Assembly (NCBI RefSeq): GCF_002261185.1 | Contig: NZ_NEVQ01000021.1 | Location: forward strand, 1-64,000 | Length of the DNA: 64,000 bases | From: Bordetella genomosp. 4 | GTDB taxonomy: Bacteria; Pseudomonadota; Gammaproteobacteria; Burkholderiales; Burkholderiaceae_B | Reading direction: 5' to 3' | Part shown: positions 15,903 to 25,928 of the stretch, piece after piece | How positions within the stretch are numbered: the first letter of the stretch is position 1 | How the letters are laid out: each line of letters opens with the position of its first letter | Notes under the pieces: generated by a model | Database searches by the model: none | Told to the model about the DNA's origin: nothing | Seen by the model: only the letters and a program-made list of their open reading frames with translations | Translations under genes and position numbers: made by a program

Positions 15903-17066
15903 TCAGAATGCTTCAGCGAACAAGGCGCGAAAGTCCTCTGTAGTTGTCGTGCGTGGATTCCATCGGTTGTAATTGGCTTGGGTGCACAACTCCGCGATTT
16001 CATCGAACTTGTCTTCTGTTGCTCCGACGTCGCGCAACCGGGCCGGTATCGCCAGATCCCTGCACAATGCCTCGATAGCCTCTACCGCGGCACGCGCGGC
16101 ATCCATCTCGGCCAGTCCTCGCACCGGGCAGTCCATGGCGGCGGCCACGCGGGCGAACTTGCGCGGGTTGGCAGAGAGATTGAAACGCGCCACGTGTGGC
16201 AAACACACGGCGTTGGATAGGCCGTGAGACAAATGCCAATAAGCGCCGACGAAACGCGCCATGCAGTGGACATTACCCAACCCTGTCTGACCGAACGTGA
16301 TGCCAGCCAGTGCCGAACCCACCAGCATGTTCAGGCCGGCCTGCAGGTTGTCACGGTTGGCAACGAAGGGCCGGATATTGGCTGCCAACAGTTCGATCGC
16401 TTCGATGTTGATGGCGTCGGTGACCAGATTTGCCTGACGCGAGATATATGATTCGAACGCATGTACGAAGGCGTCCATCCCTGAGTGCGCCGCCACGTGT
16501 GCCGGTAATGTCCGCAACGCGAGCGGATCGAGGATGGCAAATCGCGCAGGGTTGAGCGCGGCATGGCGAATCGACATCTTCAGGTTCTTCTCGGTATCGG
16601 TGATGACACACGATCCCGATACTTCGGAGCCCGTTCCTGCCGTCGTAGGAATGGCGATCAACGGCAGCGGCGGCGTAGTGAATTTCTCGATCCCCTCATA
16701 GTCGTGGATACGTCCGCCGTTGGTAGCCAGGATACCGACTGCTTTTGCGACGTCCATGGCGCTGCCGCCGCCCACTGCCAGCAACGCGGTGGCTTGATGA
16801 GCCTGGCATGCTGCGAATGCGCGCTCTACGGTAATCGCGCTGGGGTCCGGCTCAATCTCCGAATAGCTCGCAATGGCGATTCCCAGATCATCCAGCATCG
16901 TGCGGATGTTGGTATAGAACTCGCCGGACAATAGTGCGCCGTCGATGACGACGAACAGTCGATTGCAACCCTGCGCTCGCAGCAGATCGCCGAGTTTTCG
17001 GTGCGATCCTATACCCATATACAAGCGGGTTGGACAAAAGAATGTGCTGATTTCGGAGACTGCCAT
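15903..17066 (-). CDS. Iron-containing (group III) alcohol dehydrogenase
   Basis: A 387-residue NAD(P)-dependent alcohol dehydrogenase of the Fe-ADH superfamily, which includes gamma-hydroxybutyrate dehydrogenase, lactaldehyde reductase and maleylacetate reductase. It shows the nucleotide loop GGGSAMDVAK (99-108) and PTTAGTGSE. The metal ligands appear conserved: D198 and H202 in GMDAFVHAFE, H267 in GNVHCMA and H281 in LSHGLSNA. The His four residues after the third ligand, conserved in E. coli FucO (its H267), is replaced by Arg271. The start has AAAGG eight bases upstream. It follows two Bug receptor genes and precedes the Liv-type operon. An alcohol-to-aldehyde step after lactone opening is the favoured role. 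Confidence 0.9.
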   Translation of the reverse strand: MAVSEISTFFCPTRLYMGIGSHRKLGDLLRAQGCNRLFVVIDGALLSGEFYTNIRTMLDDLGIAIASYSEIEPDPSAITVERAFAACQAHQATALLAVGGGSAMDVAKAVGILATNGGRIHDYEGIEKFTTPPLPLIAIPTTAGTGSEVSGSCVITDTEKNLKMSIRHAALNPARFAILDPLALRTLPAHVAAHSGMDAFVHAFESYISRQANLVTDAINIEAIELLAANIRPFVANRDNLQAGLNMLVGSALAGITFGQTGLGNVHCMARFVGAYWHLSHGLSNAVCLPHVARFNLSANPRKFARVAAAMDCPVRGLAEMDAARAAVEAIEALCRDLAIPARLRDVGATEDKFDEIAELCTQANYNRWNPRTTTTEDFRALFAEAF

Positions 17067-17102
17067 GCTGAACCTTTGTGTGAGTTGTCTTGCTGTAAAC
17101 GC

Positions 17103-18080
17103 TTAGTCGTTGCTATCCCAGTCCTTGGCCAGACCGGTCCAACGTACTGTTTCCTCGTGGACGAACTTCTGGAATTCGGCCGGGTCCATGCCGCCAGGGT
17201 TTGCGGCCATGCCTTCGAGCGTCTTGCGCATGACGGGGTCGTCCATACTGGCCTTGACGGCCTGCCATATGCGTTGGACGACGGCAGGCGGCATATCTTT
17301 GGGGCCAGCCAGGCTGTACCAGGTAGACATCTGATAACCAGGCACACCAGATTCGTTCAATGTCGGCACATCGGGCAGGAACCGCGTTCTCTCCAGGCTG
17401 GTCACCGCAAGCGGCTTGACGCCCCCGCCGTTGATCTGCGCCGCGGCCGAAGCTGCTGAATCGAGGGCAAATGTGAGACGGCCGCCAATGAGATCCGTCA
17501 TCATGGGCGCAGCGCCTTTGAACGGTATATGCAGGGCTTGCATACCTGTCTGTTTCTTTAGCAGTTCCGCCGACAAATGCTGTGTGGTGCCGATACCGGC
17601 CGAGCCGTAATCGATTTCCTTGGGATGGGCTTTGGCATAGTCCAGCAGTTCGTGGACGCTGTTGATCGGCGAGCTTTTCGCGACGACCAGGACATTGGGC
17701 ACGTCGGCCACTGTCGTGATCTGCGTCATGTCGCGTTCGAAGTCATACGGCAGATTCTTGTACAGCGCACTGGCTGCAGTGTGGCCGACATTGGCCAGCA
17801 ACAAGGTATAGCCGTCAGGCTTGGCTCGGGCGACGATGCCTGCCCCCAGGGTGCCGCCTGCGCCAGGCTTGTTTTCGACGATCACGGTTTGACCGAGTTG
17901 CTGTTGCAACTGCATCGCTACGGCACGCGCGACGATATCGGTCGTACCGCCCGGGGTAAACGGCGCAACCAATGTGATGGGCTGTTGAGGCCACTCGGCT
18001 GCCTGAGCCGCCGTCCCTGGCATGAGGAACATCGCACAGGTGGCGAGCGTAGCCGCGGCACGTGAACTGAGTTGACGCAT
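17103..18080 (-). CDS. Tripartite-tricarboxylate (Bug) periplasmic solute receptor
   Basis: A 325-residue Bug/TctC-family receptor with a Sec signal peptide (MRQLSSRAAATLATCAMFLMPGTAAQA, cleavage before AEWPQQ). The ATG at 18080 is chosen because CAGGAG sits at the right distance; the longer frame to 18107 overlaps the upstream Bug gene. Family marks are QPITLVAPFTPGGTTDIVAR, VENKPGAGGTLGA and AKPDGYTLLL. It is the second of two tandem but non-identical Bug genes (the first at 18100-19131), between the ALDH and Fe-ADH genes. No TctAB membrane genes accompany them, so these receptors may feed a remote transporter or act in sensing. Confidence 0.92.
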   Translation of the reverse strand: MRQLSSRAAATLATCAMFLMPGTAAQAAEWPQQPITLVAPFTPGGTTDIVARAVAMQLQQQLGQTVIVENKPGAGGTLGAGIVARAKPDGYTLLLANVGHTAASALYKNLPYDFERDMTQITTVADVPNVLVVAKSSPINSVHELLDYAKAHPKEIDYGSAGIGTTQHLSAELLKKQTGMQALHIPFKGAAPMMTDLIGGRLTFALDSAASAAAQINGGGVKPLAVTSLERTRFLPDVPTLNESGVPGYQMSTWYSLAGPKDMPPAVVQRIWQAVKASMDDPVMRKTLEGMAANPGGMDPAEFQKFVHEETVRWTGLAKDWDSND

Positions 18081-18099
18081 TGTGTCTCCTGTATTGTTA

Positions 18100-19131
18100 T
18101 CAATCAACGGTGATGTTGAGCTTGGTCAGAATGGGGGCCCAGCGCTGTACTTCACTGGCGAGCAGTTCGGCCGCACCTTCCGGTGTCTGGCTGCGTGAAT
18201 TGGGCACTTCGATACCGGAGCCGGACAGGCGCTCGCGGGTAGCTGGCGCAGCTACGGAATTGCGCAACGCCTGATTCAGGCGCTCAACGACAGGCGCAGG
18301 AGTGCCACGCGGTACCAACAACATGTTCCAGATGTCGTAGTGCAGGTCTGCGAAGGCCGACTCGCCCGCGGCCGGCACGTCGGGCAACGCTGCAATTCGC
18401 TGCGGCCTCAGCACGGCGACACCGCGCACCATGTTGGACTTCACATAGCCGACCGAAGTTGTGCTGCTGTCCACCAGATAGTCCAGATGCCCAGCGATCA
18501 CATCATTGAGTGCCTGACCGGCGCCGCGGTAGTTGACTGCAGTGATTTTCAGGCCCAGCCGCTCATTCAACAGGATCCCTCCCAGAAACGAGCCTGACCC
18601 CACACCGGCTGCACCGAAATTCATCTCCTTGGCGTGATCGCGGGCGTAGGCCGCAAACTCGTCCAGACCGGAAACCGGCAGATCTTTTCGTGCCGACAAG
18701 ACTTGTGGCGCATCGCCGACAGAACCCAAGGCGATGAAGTCCTTGAGGATGTCGTACGGAAGCTTTTTATACAGCGTCGTGTTGGCTGCCAACGTGCCTA
18801 CGTTGCCAATGAGCAGCGTATATCCGTCACCCGCCATGCGTGCGGCGCGAGCATTGCCCACGGTGCCGCCGGCACCAGGTGTGTTCTCGACGATGATGGG
18901 CTGCCCCAGATCCTTGGCCATCCCCTCGGCGATGACTCGTGCCAGCACATCAGTAGGGCCGCCCGGCGCAAATGGAACGATCAGGACAATCGGTTTGGAG
19001 GGAAAGGCGCCGCCGCTGGCACAGGCCCTCCCCAATGGGAAGGCAGCACCAGCGGTTGCGATGGCCGCTCCCAACAGGAGGCGGCGTCGCGCATCGCATG
19101 TCTCACTCCGAATGAATTTTTCTTTTTTCAT
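18100..19131 (-). CDS. Bug-family solute receptor with twin-arginine-like signal
   Basis: A 343-residue Bug/TctC-family receptor. Unlike its neighbours it opens with a long N-terminus containing RRRLLLGAAIATAGAAF, which resembles a Tat signal, with cleavage near ACASGG. The mature part shows KPIVLIVPFAPGGPTDVLAR, VENTPGAGGTVGNA and GDGYTLLIGN. It lies 19 bp upstream of the second Bug gene and 19 bp downstream of the aldehyde dehydrogenase, clearly one transcript. Tandem receptors with different sequences probably bind related ligands. Tat export is suggested by sequence only. Confidence 0.91.
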   Translation of the reverse strand: MKKEKFIRSETCDARRRLLLGAAIATAGAAFPLGRACASGGAFPSKPIVLIVPFAPGGPTDVLARVIAEGMAKDLGQPIIVENTPGAGGTVGNARAARMAGDGYTLLIGNVGTLAANTTLYKKLPYDILKDFIALGSVGDAPQVLSARKDLPVSGLDEFAAYARDHAKEMNFGAAGVGSGSFLGGILLNERLGLKITAVNYRGAGQALNDVIAGHLDYLVDSSTTSVGYVKSNMVRGVAVLRPQRIAALPDVPAAGESAFADLHYDIWNMLLVPRGTPAPVVERLNQALRNSVAAPATRERLSGSGIEVPNSRSQTPEGAAELLASEVQRWAPILTKLNITVD

Positions 19132-19150
19132 GATTATTTTGCAGAACGCC

Positions 19151-20599
19151 TCATGGATTGAAAACGACCAGCCGTTCTTCGGTCATTTCGCGAATCGCGT
19201 GAGCGGGGCCTTCTTTGCCAAAGCCGCTGTCCTTGACGCCGCCAAAAGGCATCACGTCAGAGCGGGCGCTCGAGGTTTCATTGATCTGTACAGTCCCGAA
19301 ACGCAAGGTCGAAGCCGCGCGCAAAGCACGATCAATATCTTGGGTAAACACGCCGGCCGACAGACCGAACGGCGTCGAGTTGGCATCGCGTATCGCTTCC
19401 TCGAAATCGTCGAAAGGCCGCAGGGCCAGCAATGGCGCGAAGGCTTCCTGGCACCAGACTCGTCCGCCGTCGGGTGCATGCGTCACGATCGCAGGTGTGA
19501 TGACCGAGCGTTCGCGTTGCCCGCCACACAGCAGTTTGGCGCCGCCTTGTTCTGCTTCGCGCAGCCAGCTTTCGGCACGGATGGCAGACTGCTCGCTGAT
19601 CAGCGGACCGACTTTGGTATCCGGGTCACGCGGATCGCCGGCTTTGAGCGTGGCAGCGAATGCCGCAAGACGCTGGCCGACCTCTTCGGCGATATCCCGC
19701 TGCACGTATAGCCGCTGCACAGAGGTGCAGACTTGCCCGGCCTTGCGCAGTCCGGCATTGGCAATCTTTGGTATTGCGCGTTCCAGGTCGGCATCAGAGC
19801 AGACGATCGTGCTGGCGATACTGCCCAGCTCCATCTGGGTACGCCGCAGACCGGCCGCCTGTTGAATGATGCGACCAACCCTCGTACTGCCCGTAAAGGT
19901 ATAGAAAGCGATGTCCTGTTCCTCGAGCAACCACGTGCCGACGGTATCCCCCTCCCCCTGCACCACAGCCAGAAATGCGGGCGGCATTCCGGCTTCCAAA
20001 AGCAGTTGAGCCAGCAACGCACTGGTCAAGGGCGTAAAGGCCGAGGGCTTGAGTACGACTGAGTTGCCTGCTGCATACGCGGGCCCGACCTTATGCAGCA
20101 CCGTATTGAGGGGCGCATTAAAGGGCGTAATGGCACAGACAACTCCAATGGGGAATCGCTGCGTAAAGCCCATACGGCGATGTGCGCCCGGGCTGGCGCC
20201 AAACGGGATGACTTCGCCTACCAGGCGCAAAGCTTCATCGGCAGACAGACTCAGTGTGACGATCGCACGATCGATTTCGCCATTGGCATCAACGATAGTG
20301 AAGCCGGCTTCGGCCACCATCACGTCGACCAGGCGCTGACGGTAGGACTCAATCAGTCTGGCAGCGCGACGCAATACCTGGGCACGGTCGTGCGGCGGCG
20401 GTGGACCGCCATCAACGGCGGCTCGCGTGACGCGGACGGCTTCGGTGACTTGTTCACGGGTTGCCGAGGAGACTTCGGCAATAGGACGGCCGCTGAATTT
20501 ATCCTCGACCGTAAAGCGGGGACCGCCATCCAGCCACTGGCCATTGATCAGTTGTCCGGTCGGCGGCAGGCCATCGATGTGCAGGGGGGCTGCGCTCAT
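19151..20599 (-). CDS. NAD(P)-dependent aldehyde dehydrogenase
   Basis: A 482-residue ALDH-superfamily enzyme that would oxidise an aldehyde to a carboxylic acid. Landmarks are ITPFNAPLN with the oxyanion Asn161, VVLKPSAFTP with the cofactor Lys184, the nucleotide turn TFTGSTRVG, catalytic Glu257 in QMELGSIAS and the nucleophile Cys291 in AGQVCTSVQR. The GQ-C-SVQR context resembles the lactaldehyde/phosphonoacetaldehyde dehydrogenase branch more than classic betaine ALDHs. It is the first gene of the long minus-strand cluster (start with AGGACC upstream). With the Fe-ADH it could take a hydroxyacid through a semialdehyde to a dicarboxylate. The true substrate is unknown. Confidence 0.93.
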   Translation of the reverse strand: MSAAPLHIDGLPPTGQLINGQWLDGGPRFTVEDKFSGRPIAEVSSATREQVTEAVRVTRAAVDGGPPPPHDRAQVLRRAARLIESYRQRLVDVMVAEAGFTIVDANGEIDRAIVTLSLSADEALRLVGEVIPFGASPGAHRRMGFTQRFPIGVVCAITPFNAPLNTVLHKVGPAYAAGNSVVLKPSAFTPLTSALLAQLLLEAGMPPAFLAVVQGEGDTVGTWLLEEQDIAFYTFTGSTRVGRIIQQAAGLRRTQMELGSIASTIVCSDADLERAIPKIANAGLRKAGQVCTSVQRLYVQRDIAEEVGQRLAAFAATLKAGDPRDPDTKVGPLISEQSAIRAESWLREAEQGGAKLLCGGQRERSVITPAIVTHAPDGGRVWCQEAFAPLLALRPFDDFEEAIRDANSTPFGLSAGVFTQDIDRALRAASTLRFGTVQINETSSARSDVMPFGGVKDSGFGKEGPAHAIREMTEERLVVFNP

Positions 20600-20672
20600 T
20601 AGTTGGTCCTATAGTGAAACGTTATCTGAAATTTAAAGCGCTAAATAAGGGAAATTTTCATCCAATATTCCT

Positions 20673-20700
20673 ATCTGAATGAAATGATTCATTCTCAGAT
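20673..20700. promoter_or_regulatory. Imperfect dyad in the aldehyde dehydrogenase promoter region
   Basis: An outer repeat ATCTGA/TCAGAT (20673-20678 and 20695-20700) encloses a second repeat, GAATGA/TCATTC (20677-20682 and 20689-20694), with slightly different centres. The stretch is AT-rich and lies 74-100 bp upstream of the ALDH start, in a 363-bp gap. It is a plausible regulator site for the head of the catabolic cluster. No regulator can be assigned. Confidence 0.35.
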
Positions 20701-20709
20701 TATAGGTAG

Positions 20710-20889
20710 CTCAGCCTTTTCTCCGTATCCAGTTTTCATGAAGAGGTGTTTAAAGCGGGTGAAGTCGCTTTACTGCTCGACCCCGGGGAAGAGCAACGCA
20801 CGACAACACATCTCCCGACGGTCGTGCTGCTGGATGAGGCAAACAAAGTGAAGGAAGTCCGGTCGTTCGAACCACGAAATGCCGGCTAG
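20710..20889 (+). pseudogene. Short coding relic of unknown family
   Basis: An open stretch of 59 codons runs from an in-frame TAG (20707-20709) to the TAG at 20887-20889. It reads like the end of a real protein: ...FKAGEVALLLDPGEEQRTT, HLPTVVLLDEANKV, KEVRSFEPRNAG. It has no ATG; a GTG at 20746 could start a 47-residue peptide but has only GAAGAG close upstream. The DNA before it is AT-rich and non-coding. I do not recognise the family. The likeliest explanation is the surviving 3' part of a gene lost when the ALDH cluster was placed beside it. Confidence 0.4.
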
Positions 20890-20962
20890 GATGCCGAGCG
20901 CTGATATTGATCTGCACCCTGTTTAAAGCATATGGAATCGGGCAGGCACGACTCCATATGCA

Positions 20963-22138
20963 TCAGGGTCGGCTTCTGCGGACGACGAGGGCGGCCGCCA
21001 CCAGCAAAGAAGTCAGCACAGTGAAGATCAAGCTGGCAGCAGCCAAGCCCCACAGTACTGCCGCCAGGCCTATGCCTAATACCGGAATGGACGCACCGAC
21101 GAAACAAGCGAGATAGTATGCGGACGAAATCGACGCGCGATGGCTGGACGGGCTGATTTGGCCTACAACGCGCAGACTGCCGCCGAACCCCATCCCCGAT
21201 GCGGCGGCCGTGAGCAGCGTACCGAGGGCTAGCAACCAGAGCGACGACTCGCGCTGTGCCAGATAGAACGTGCACAAAGCCGGCACCAACAGTATCAGGC
21301 CGATGCACATACTGCGATCGCAAGGAAAGTGACGCTCAGCCAGCAGCGCCCCCAGACCTCCCATGAACAGCACGAACATGATGACGCCGGTCACCAGGCC
21401 ACCGCCCGACGGCAAGATCGCCTGCACGATACTGGGCAATAGAGCCAGGTAGTAGCCAATGAAAGCGAACACGCAGAAGGCCGTCAAGGCCGGCGTGATG
21501 AAGTATCGGCGCAGACGCCGCGGTACTGCGATGCGCGGCCGCAGATCCGGCCGACCGGATGCCATCGACCGGTCCGCCGGCACGCGATACAGCAATATCA
21601 GTACGCCAACCAGTGCGGCTAGATAGCAGATCCATGCCAATTGCATCGGCGCGAACGCGTACTGATACAGCACGCCGCCCGCCAGTGGACCGATAGCAGA
21701 TCCGACGAAGTTCGCTCCTGCCGCCCGCACGGTAGCATGTTCGGTGTGGTGCTCGGCGTCGATGTCGACCAGCCAGGCCGTGCCCGTGCTGGACGCCAGG
21801 CCTACCGCCAGCCCGCTGACCAGCCGGGCAGCAAATAGCCAGATCGTGCCAGTTGCGAAAATGAACAGCAGGGTAGACAGGCAGGCGAGCAGCAATGCCG
21901 CCATCAGGATGGGTTTTCTGCCCAGGCTATCGGACAGGCGCCCCAGAAACAGCAGCGCCACCATATTGCCCAGCACATAGATTGCATAGATCTGCGTCAG
22001 CGTGAACTCGCTGAACCCGAAAGTTTGCTGGTACGGCAGATAAAAGGGTGTCGCGAGCGTGCTGCCCAGGAATGCGGCCCCGATGATCAGCATGGCAGTG
22101 GGGACGCTATGAGGAGGCCGATATTGTTGGTTGTTCAT
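20963..22138 (-). CDS. MFS transporter
   Basis: A 391-residue major-facilitator protein with about twelve transmembrane segments. The A-loop motif between helices 2 and 3 reads FLGRLSDSLGRKPILM, and helix 4/5 contains ARLVSGLAVGLASSTGTAWL. I chose the ATG at 22138 (MNNQQYRPPHS...). The frame continues to a GTG at 22378, but that stretch crosses the groESL promoter and CIRCE and reads as non-membrane, low-quality sequence. The ribosome binding site at 22138 is weak. It is divergent from groES and downstream of nothing on its strand. The substrate cannot be predicted; a drug or metabolite exporter is likely. Confidence 0.87.
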   Translation of the reverse strand: MNNQQYRPPHSVPTAMLIIGAAFLGSTLATPFYLPYQQTFGFSEFTLTQIYAIYVLGNMVALLFLGRLSDSLGRKPILMAALLLACLSTLLFIFATGTIWLFAARLVSGLAVGLASSTGTAWLVDIDAEHHTEHATVRAAGANFVGSAIGPLAGGVLYQYAFAPMQLAWICYLAALVGVLILLYRVPADRSMASGRPDLRPRIAVPRRLRRYFITPALTAFCVFAFIGYYLALLPSIVQAILPSGGGLVTGVIMFVLFMGGLGALLAERHFPCDRSMCIGLILLVPALCTFYLAQRESSLWLLALGTLLTAAASGMGFGGSLRVVGQISPSSHRASISSAYYLACFVGASIPVLGIGLAAVLWGLAAASLIFTVLTSLLVAAALVVRRSRP

Positions 22139-22289
22139 ATATATCGGCCCATCATAGGCACGCAGCCGCACGTGCTCAACGCTCGACAGGTTTCCGCTCC
22201 TGAACGAATGTTTCGCCCGAACTGCCTCCGACTCAGCGAACGCTACGTGGAAATCCCTCACCAAAAATGTAACAACCGCCCCTCCCCCC

Positions 22290-22318
22290 CTTGAACCTCC
22301 CGCCATCATCCCTATAAT
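22290..22318 (+). promoter_or_regulatory. groESL promoter (overlapping sigma32 and sigma70 elements)
   Basis: CTTGAA (22290-22295) and CCCTATAAT (22310-22318), separated by 14 bases, fit the heat-shock sigma32 consensus. The same bases give a sigma70-like TTGAAC (22291-22296) and TATAAT (22313-22318) with a 16-base spacer. CIRCE begins where the -10 ends. This permits basal transcription plus two heat-shock inputs. Confidence 0.8.
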
Positions 22319-22344
22319 TAGCACTCGCTGCCGGTGAGTGCTAA
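22318..22344. promoter_or_regulatory. CIRCE element (HrcA operator) of groESL
   Basis: TTAGCACTC, nine bases, then GAGTGCTAA form a perfect match to the CIRCE inverted repeat bound by the HrcA repressor. It overlaps the transcription start region, 63 bp upstream of the groES ATG. hrcA is not in the window. Confidence 0.96.
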
Positions 22345-22406
22345 CACGACTTCCCGGCCTGAAACCCGATTTTTTCACCTTCTATATTTAGAAACAGGAG
22401 TTCCTC

Positions 22407-22694
22407 ATGGCCCTGCGTCCCCTGCACGATCGCGTGATCGTCAAACGCCTGGACAACGAGCGCAAAACTGCCTCGGGCATCGTTATCCCCGACAGCGCCG
22501 CTGAAAAGCCGGATCAAGGCGAAGTCGTGGCCGTTGGCCCGGGCAAGAAGACCGAAGACGGCAAAGTGCTGCCGGTCGATCTGAAGGCTGGCGACAAGGT
22601 TCTGTTCGGCAAGTACGCCGGCCAGTCGGTGAAAGTCGACGGCGAAGAGCTGCTCGTCATCCGCGAGGACGAAATCCTCGCCGTGATCCAGTAA
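22407..22694 (+). CDS. groES: Co-chaperonin GroES
   Basis: A 95-residue 10-kDa chaperonin that caps the GroEL ring during ATP-driven protein folding in the cytoplasm. It starts with [12 protein letters not shown], and the mobile loop that docks on GroEL reads [16 protein letters not shown]. It ends DEILAVIQ, as in betaproteobacterial GroES. CAGGAG precedes the start. It is 32 bp upstream of groEL in one operon controlled by CIRCE and a sigma32-type promoter. Confidence 0.99.
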   Translation: MALRPLHDRVIVKRLDNERKTASGIVIPDSAAEKPDQGEVVAVGPGKKTEDGKVLPVDLKAGDKVLFGKYAGQSVKVDGEELLVIREDEILAVIQ

Positions 22695-22702
22695 TTACCT
22701 GA

Positions 22703-24367
<1,665 letters not shown>

Positions 24368-24388
24368 GTCCAAGCCATTGTCGCGAAA

Positions 24389-24410
24389 TATCCCCGGCAT
24401 GCCGGGGATA
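24389..24410. repeat. 22-bp perfect palindrome after groEL
   Basis: TATCCCCGGC followed by AT and GCCGGGGATA, i.e. a perfect 22-bp palindrome, lies 22 bases after the groEL stop. As RNA it would form a hairpin that could protect the 3' end or assist the terminator 11 bases further on. Confidence 0.7.
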
Positions 24411-24420
24411 TGCCGAATCA

Positions 24421-24456
24421 ACACCCTCGGGGTTTATGCTCCGAGGGTGTTTTTTT
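24421..24456 (+). terminator. Rho-independent terminator of groESL
   Basis: A 10-bp stem (ACACCCTCGG / CCGAGGGTGT) with a ten-base loop is followed directly by seven T residues. It is a textbook intrinsic terminator, about 55 bp after the groEL stop. Confidence 0.95.
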
Positions 24457-24518
24457 GTCTCATAGCCCCCAGATCCCGCTCGAGGGCAGCAAGCCGTAGA
24501 CTCAGCGTGAGGGCCTTT

Positions 24519-25928
24519 TTACGCAATGCGGGGGAGCGTTAGCTCAAACTTCGTCGTCATGTCGTCCGATGTAACGGACACCGCACCGCCGTGCGCTTGT
24601 GCGATGGACTTTACGATGGCGAGCCCCAAGCCTGCACCGGCAGAGTTTCGTTGACGTGCAGGATCGACCCGGAAAAATCGGTCGAACAATTTGGGCAGAT
24701 ATTGCTCGGGAATTTTCTGGCCGGGATTTTCCACCCTGATCCGCGTCGACTGCTCGTCCTGCATCAAGCTGACTGTGACAGATGCACCGCGAGGCGTATA
24801 GCGAATCGCATTGGACAAAAGATTGCTCAGTGCACGCAAAATCATTTCCTTGTCTGCACGCACAGCCTGGGCTCCGCCCTCTAGTCGAAGCACAATACCT
24901 GCCTCCTCTGCGAGCGCTTCAAAGTAGTCGAACAAGCCCCGAATCAGCTCAGCAAGGTCTATAGTCGATCTATGTAGATTCCCGGGATCATTTTCCGTTT
25001 GAGCCAGAAACAGCATGTCGCCGATCATGCGACCCATGCGGTCAAACTCTTCCAGGTTGGAGTAGAGAATTTCCCGGTATTCGTCGGCGGAGCGAGCCTG
25101 GCTCAGCGCTACTTCCGTCTGAGTCACCAGATTCGTGACAGGGGTTCTCAGCTCATGGGCAATATCACCAGAGAAGTGCGATAGCTTGGAAAAACTGTCT
25201 TCGAGGCGTCCGATCATATCGTTGAATGATGTGGCCAATTCAGCCAGCTCCTTGGGAACATCGGCTGGATGCAACCTGACGTCGAGCTGCGAAGAACGAA
25301 TGGCTTGAATTTCTCTGGTGATCTTGCGGATCGGACGATGCCCCCACTGAACAGCCAACCAAGCGACGATGATCGAAATAAGGAGCACGATAGCCGTTGC
25401 CCAGCGTTGCATCTGCTTGAAGGAATCCAGGAAATGCACATGGAAATCAATATCCATCGCCACGACAACGCGGGGCGCGGACATATCCGGGTCCGTAGCA
25501 TCAGTCCAGAATGCCCCACCGCGATACGATTTACCGCCCTCATCCCACACTAGCAAGCTATCAGGATCGAAACGAGAGGACTTGCTTGGCGGAGAAATTG
25601 CAGAAAGATCCGGGCCCGGAGTGGCATAGATCATTCGCCCTGCATCGTCGAACACGCCATAGAACACACCATGATGTCCCACGGCGATCGCACTCAGCCG
25701 TTGCACTAGCGAGGCGTCATCATGGTTTCCTGCTTGCAGGGTGTTGACGATAGCTTTTGCTACGGCATCGAGTTCCCCTGCGTCCTGCTCCGAGAAATGC
25801 ATATGCAGAGCCCGCAAGACGACCCAGTTGAATGAGAGAAATACCAAGGTGGTCGCGATGCCTACCAGCAACGTCACGCGCAACGCCAGTGAAGCAGGCC
25901 GCCGCCCTGCGGCTGGTTTATTTCTCAT
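24519..25928 (-). CDS. Heavy-metal sensor histidine kinase (CopS/CusS/IrlS-like)
   Basis: A 469-residue membrane kinase. Transmembrane helix 1 is near 15-40 and helix 2 near 177-195 ([18 protein letters not shown]), enclosing a periplasmic sensor domain of about 135 residues. A HAMP linker follows, then the H-box with phospho-acceptor His258 ([10 protein letters not shown]), the N-box [14 protein letters not shown] and the G-box [19 protein letters not shown]. The ATG at 25928 overlaps the response-regulator stop by 11 bases, so the two are translationally coupled; the longer frame to 25991 lies inside the regulator gene. The divergent copABC genes indicate a copper-sensing role. Confidence 0.92.
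   Translation of the reverse strand: MRNKPAAGRRPASLALRVTLLVGIATTLVFLSFNWVVLRALHMHFSEQDAGELDAVAKAIVNTLQAGNHDDASLVQRLSAIAVGHHGVFYGVFDDAGRMIYATPGPDLSAISPPSKSSRFDPDSLLVWDEGGKSYRGGAFWTDATDPDMSAPRVVVAMDIDFHVHFLDSFKQMQRWATAIVLLISIIVAWLAVQWGHRPIRKITREIQAIRSSQLDVRLHPADVPKELAELATSFNDMIGRLEDSFSKLSHFSGDIAHELRTPVTNLVTQTEVALSQARSADEYREILYSNLEEFDRMGRMIGDMLFLAQTENDPGNLHRSTIDLAELIRGLFDYFEALAEEAGIVLRLEGGAQAVRADKEMILRALSNLLSNAIRYTPRGASVTVSLMQDEQSTRIRVENPGQKIPEQYLPKLFDRFFRVDPARQRNSAGAGLGLAIVKSIAQAHGGAVSVTSDDMTTKFELTLPRIA

Noticed and set aside
22139..22378. N-terminal extension of the MFS transporter up to the GTG at 22378
   Set aside because: It would place coding sequence across the groESL promoter and CIRCE and adds a non-membrane, arginine-rich stretch atypical of the family.
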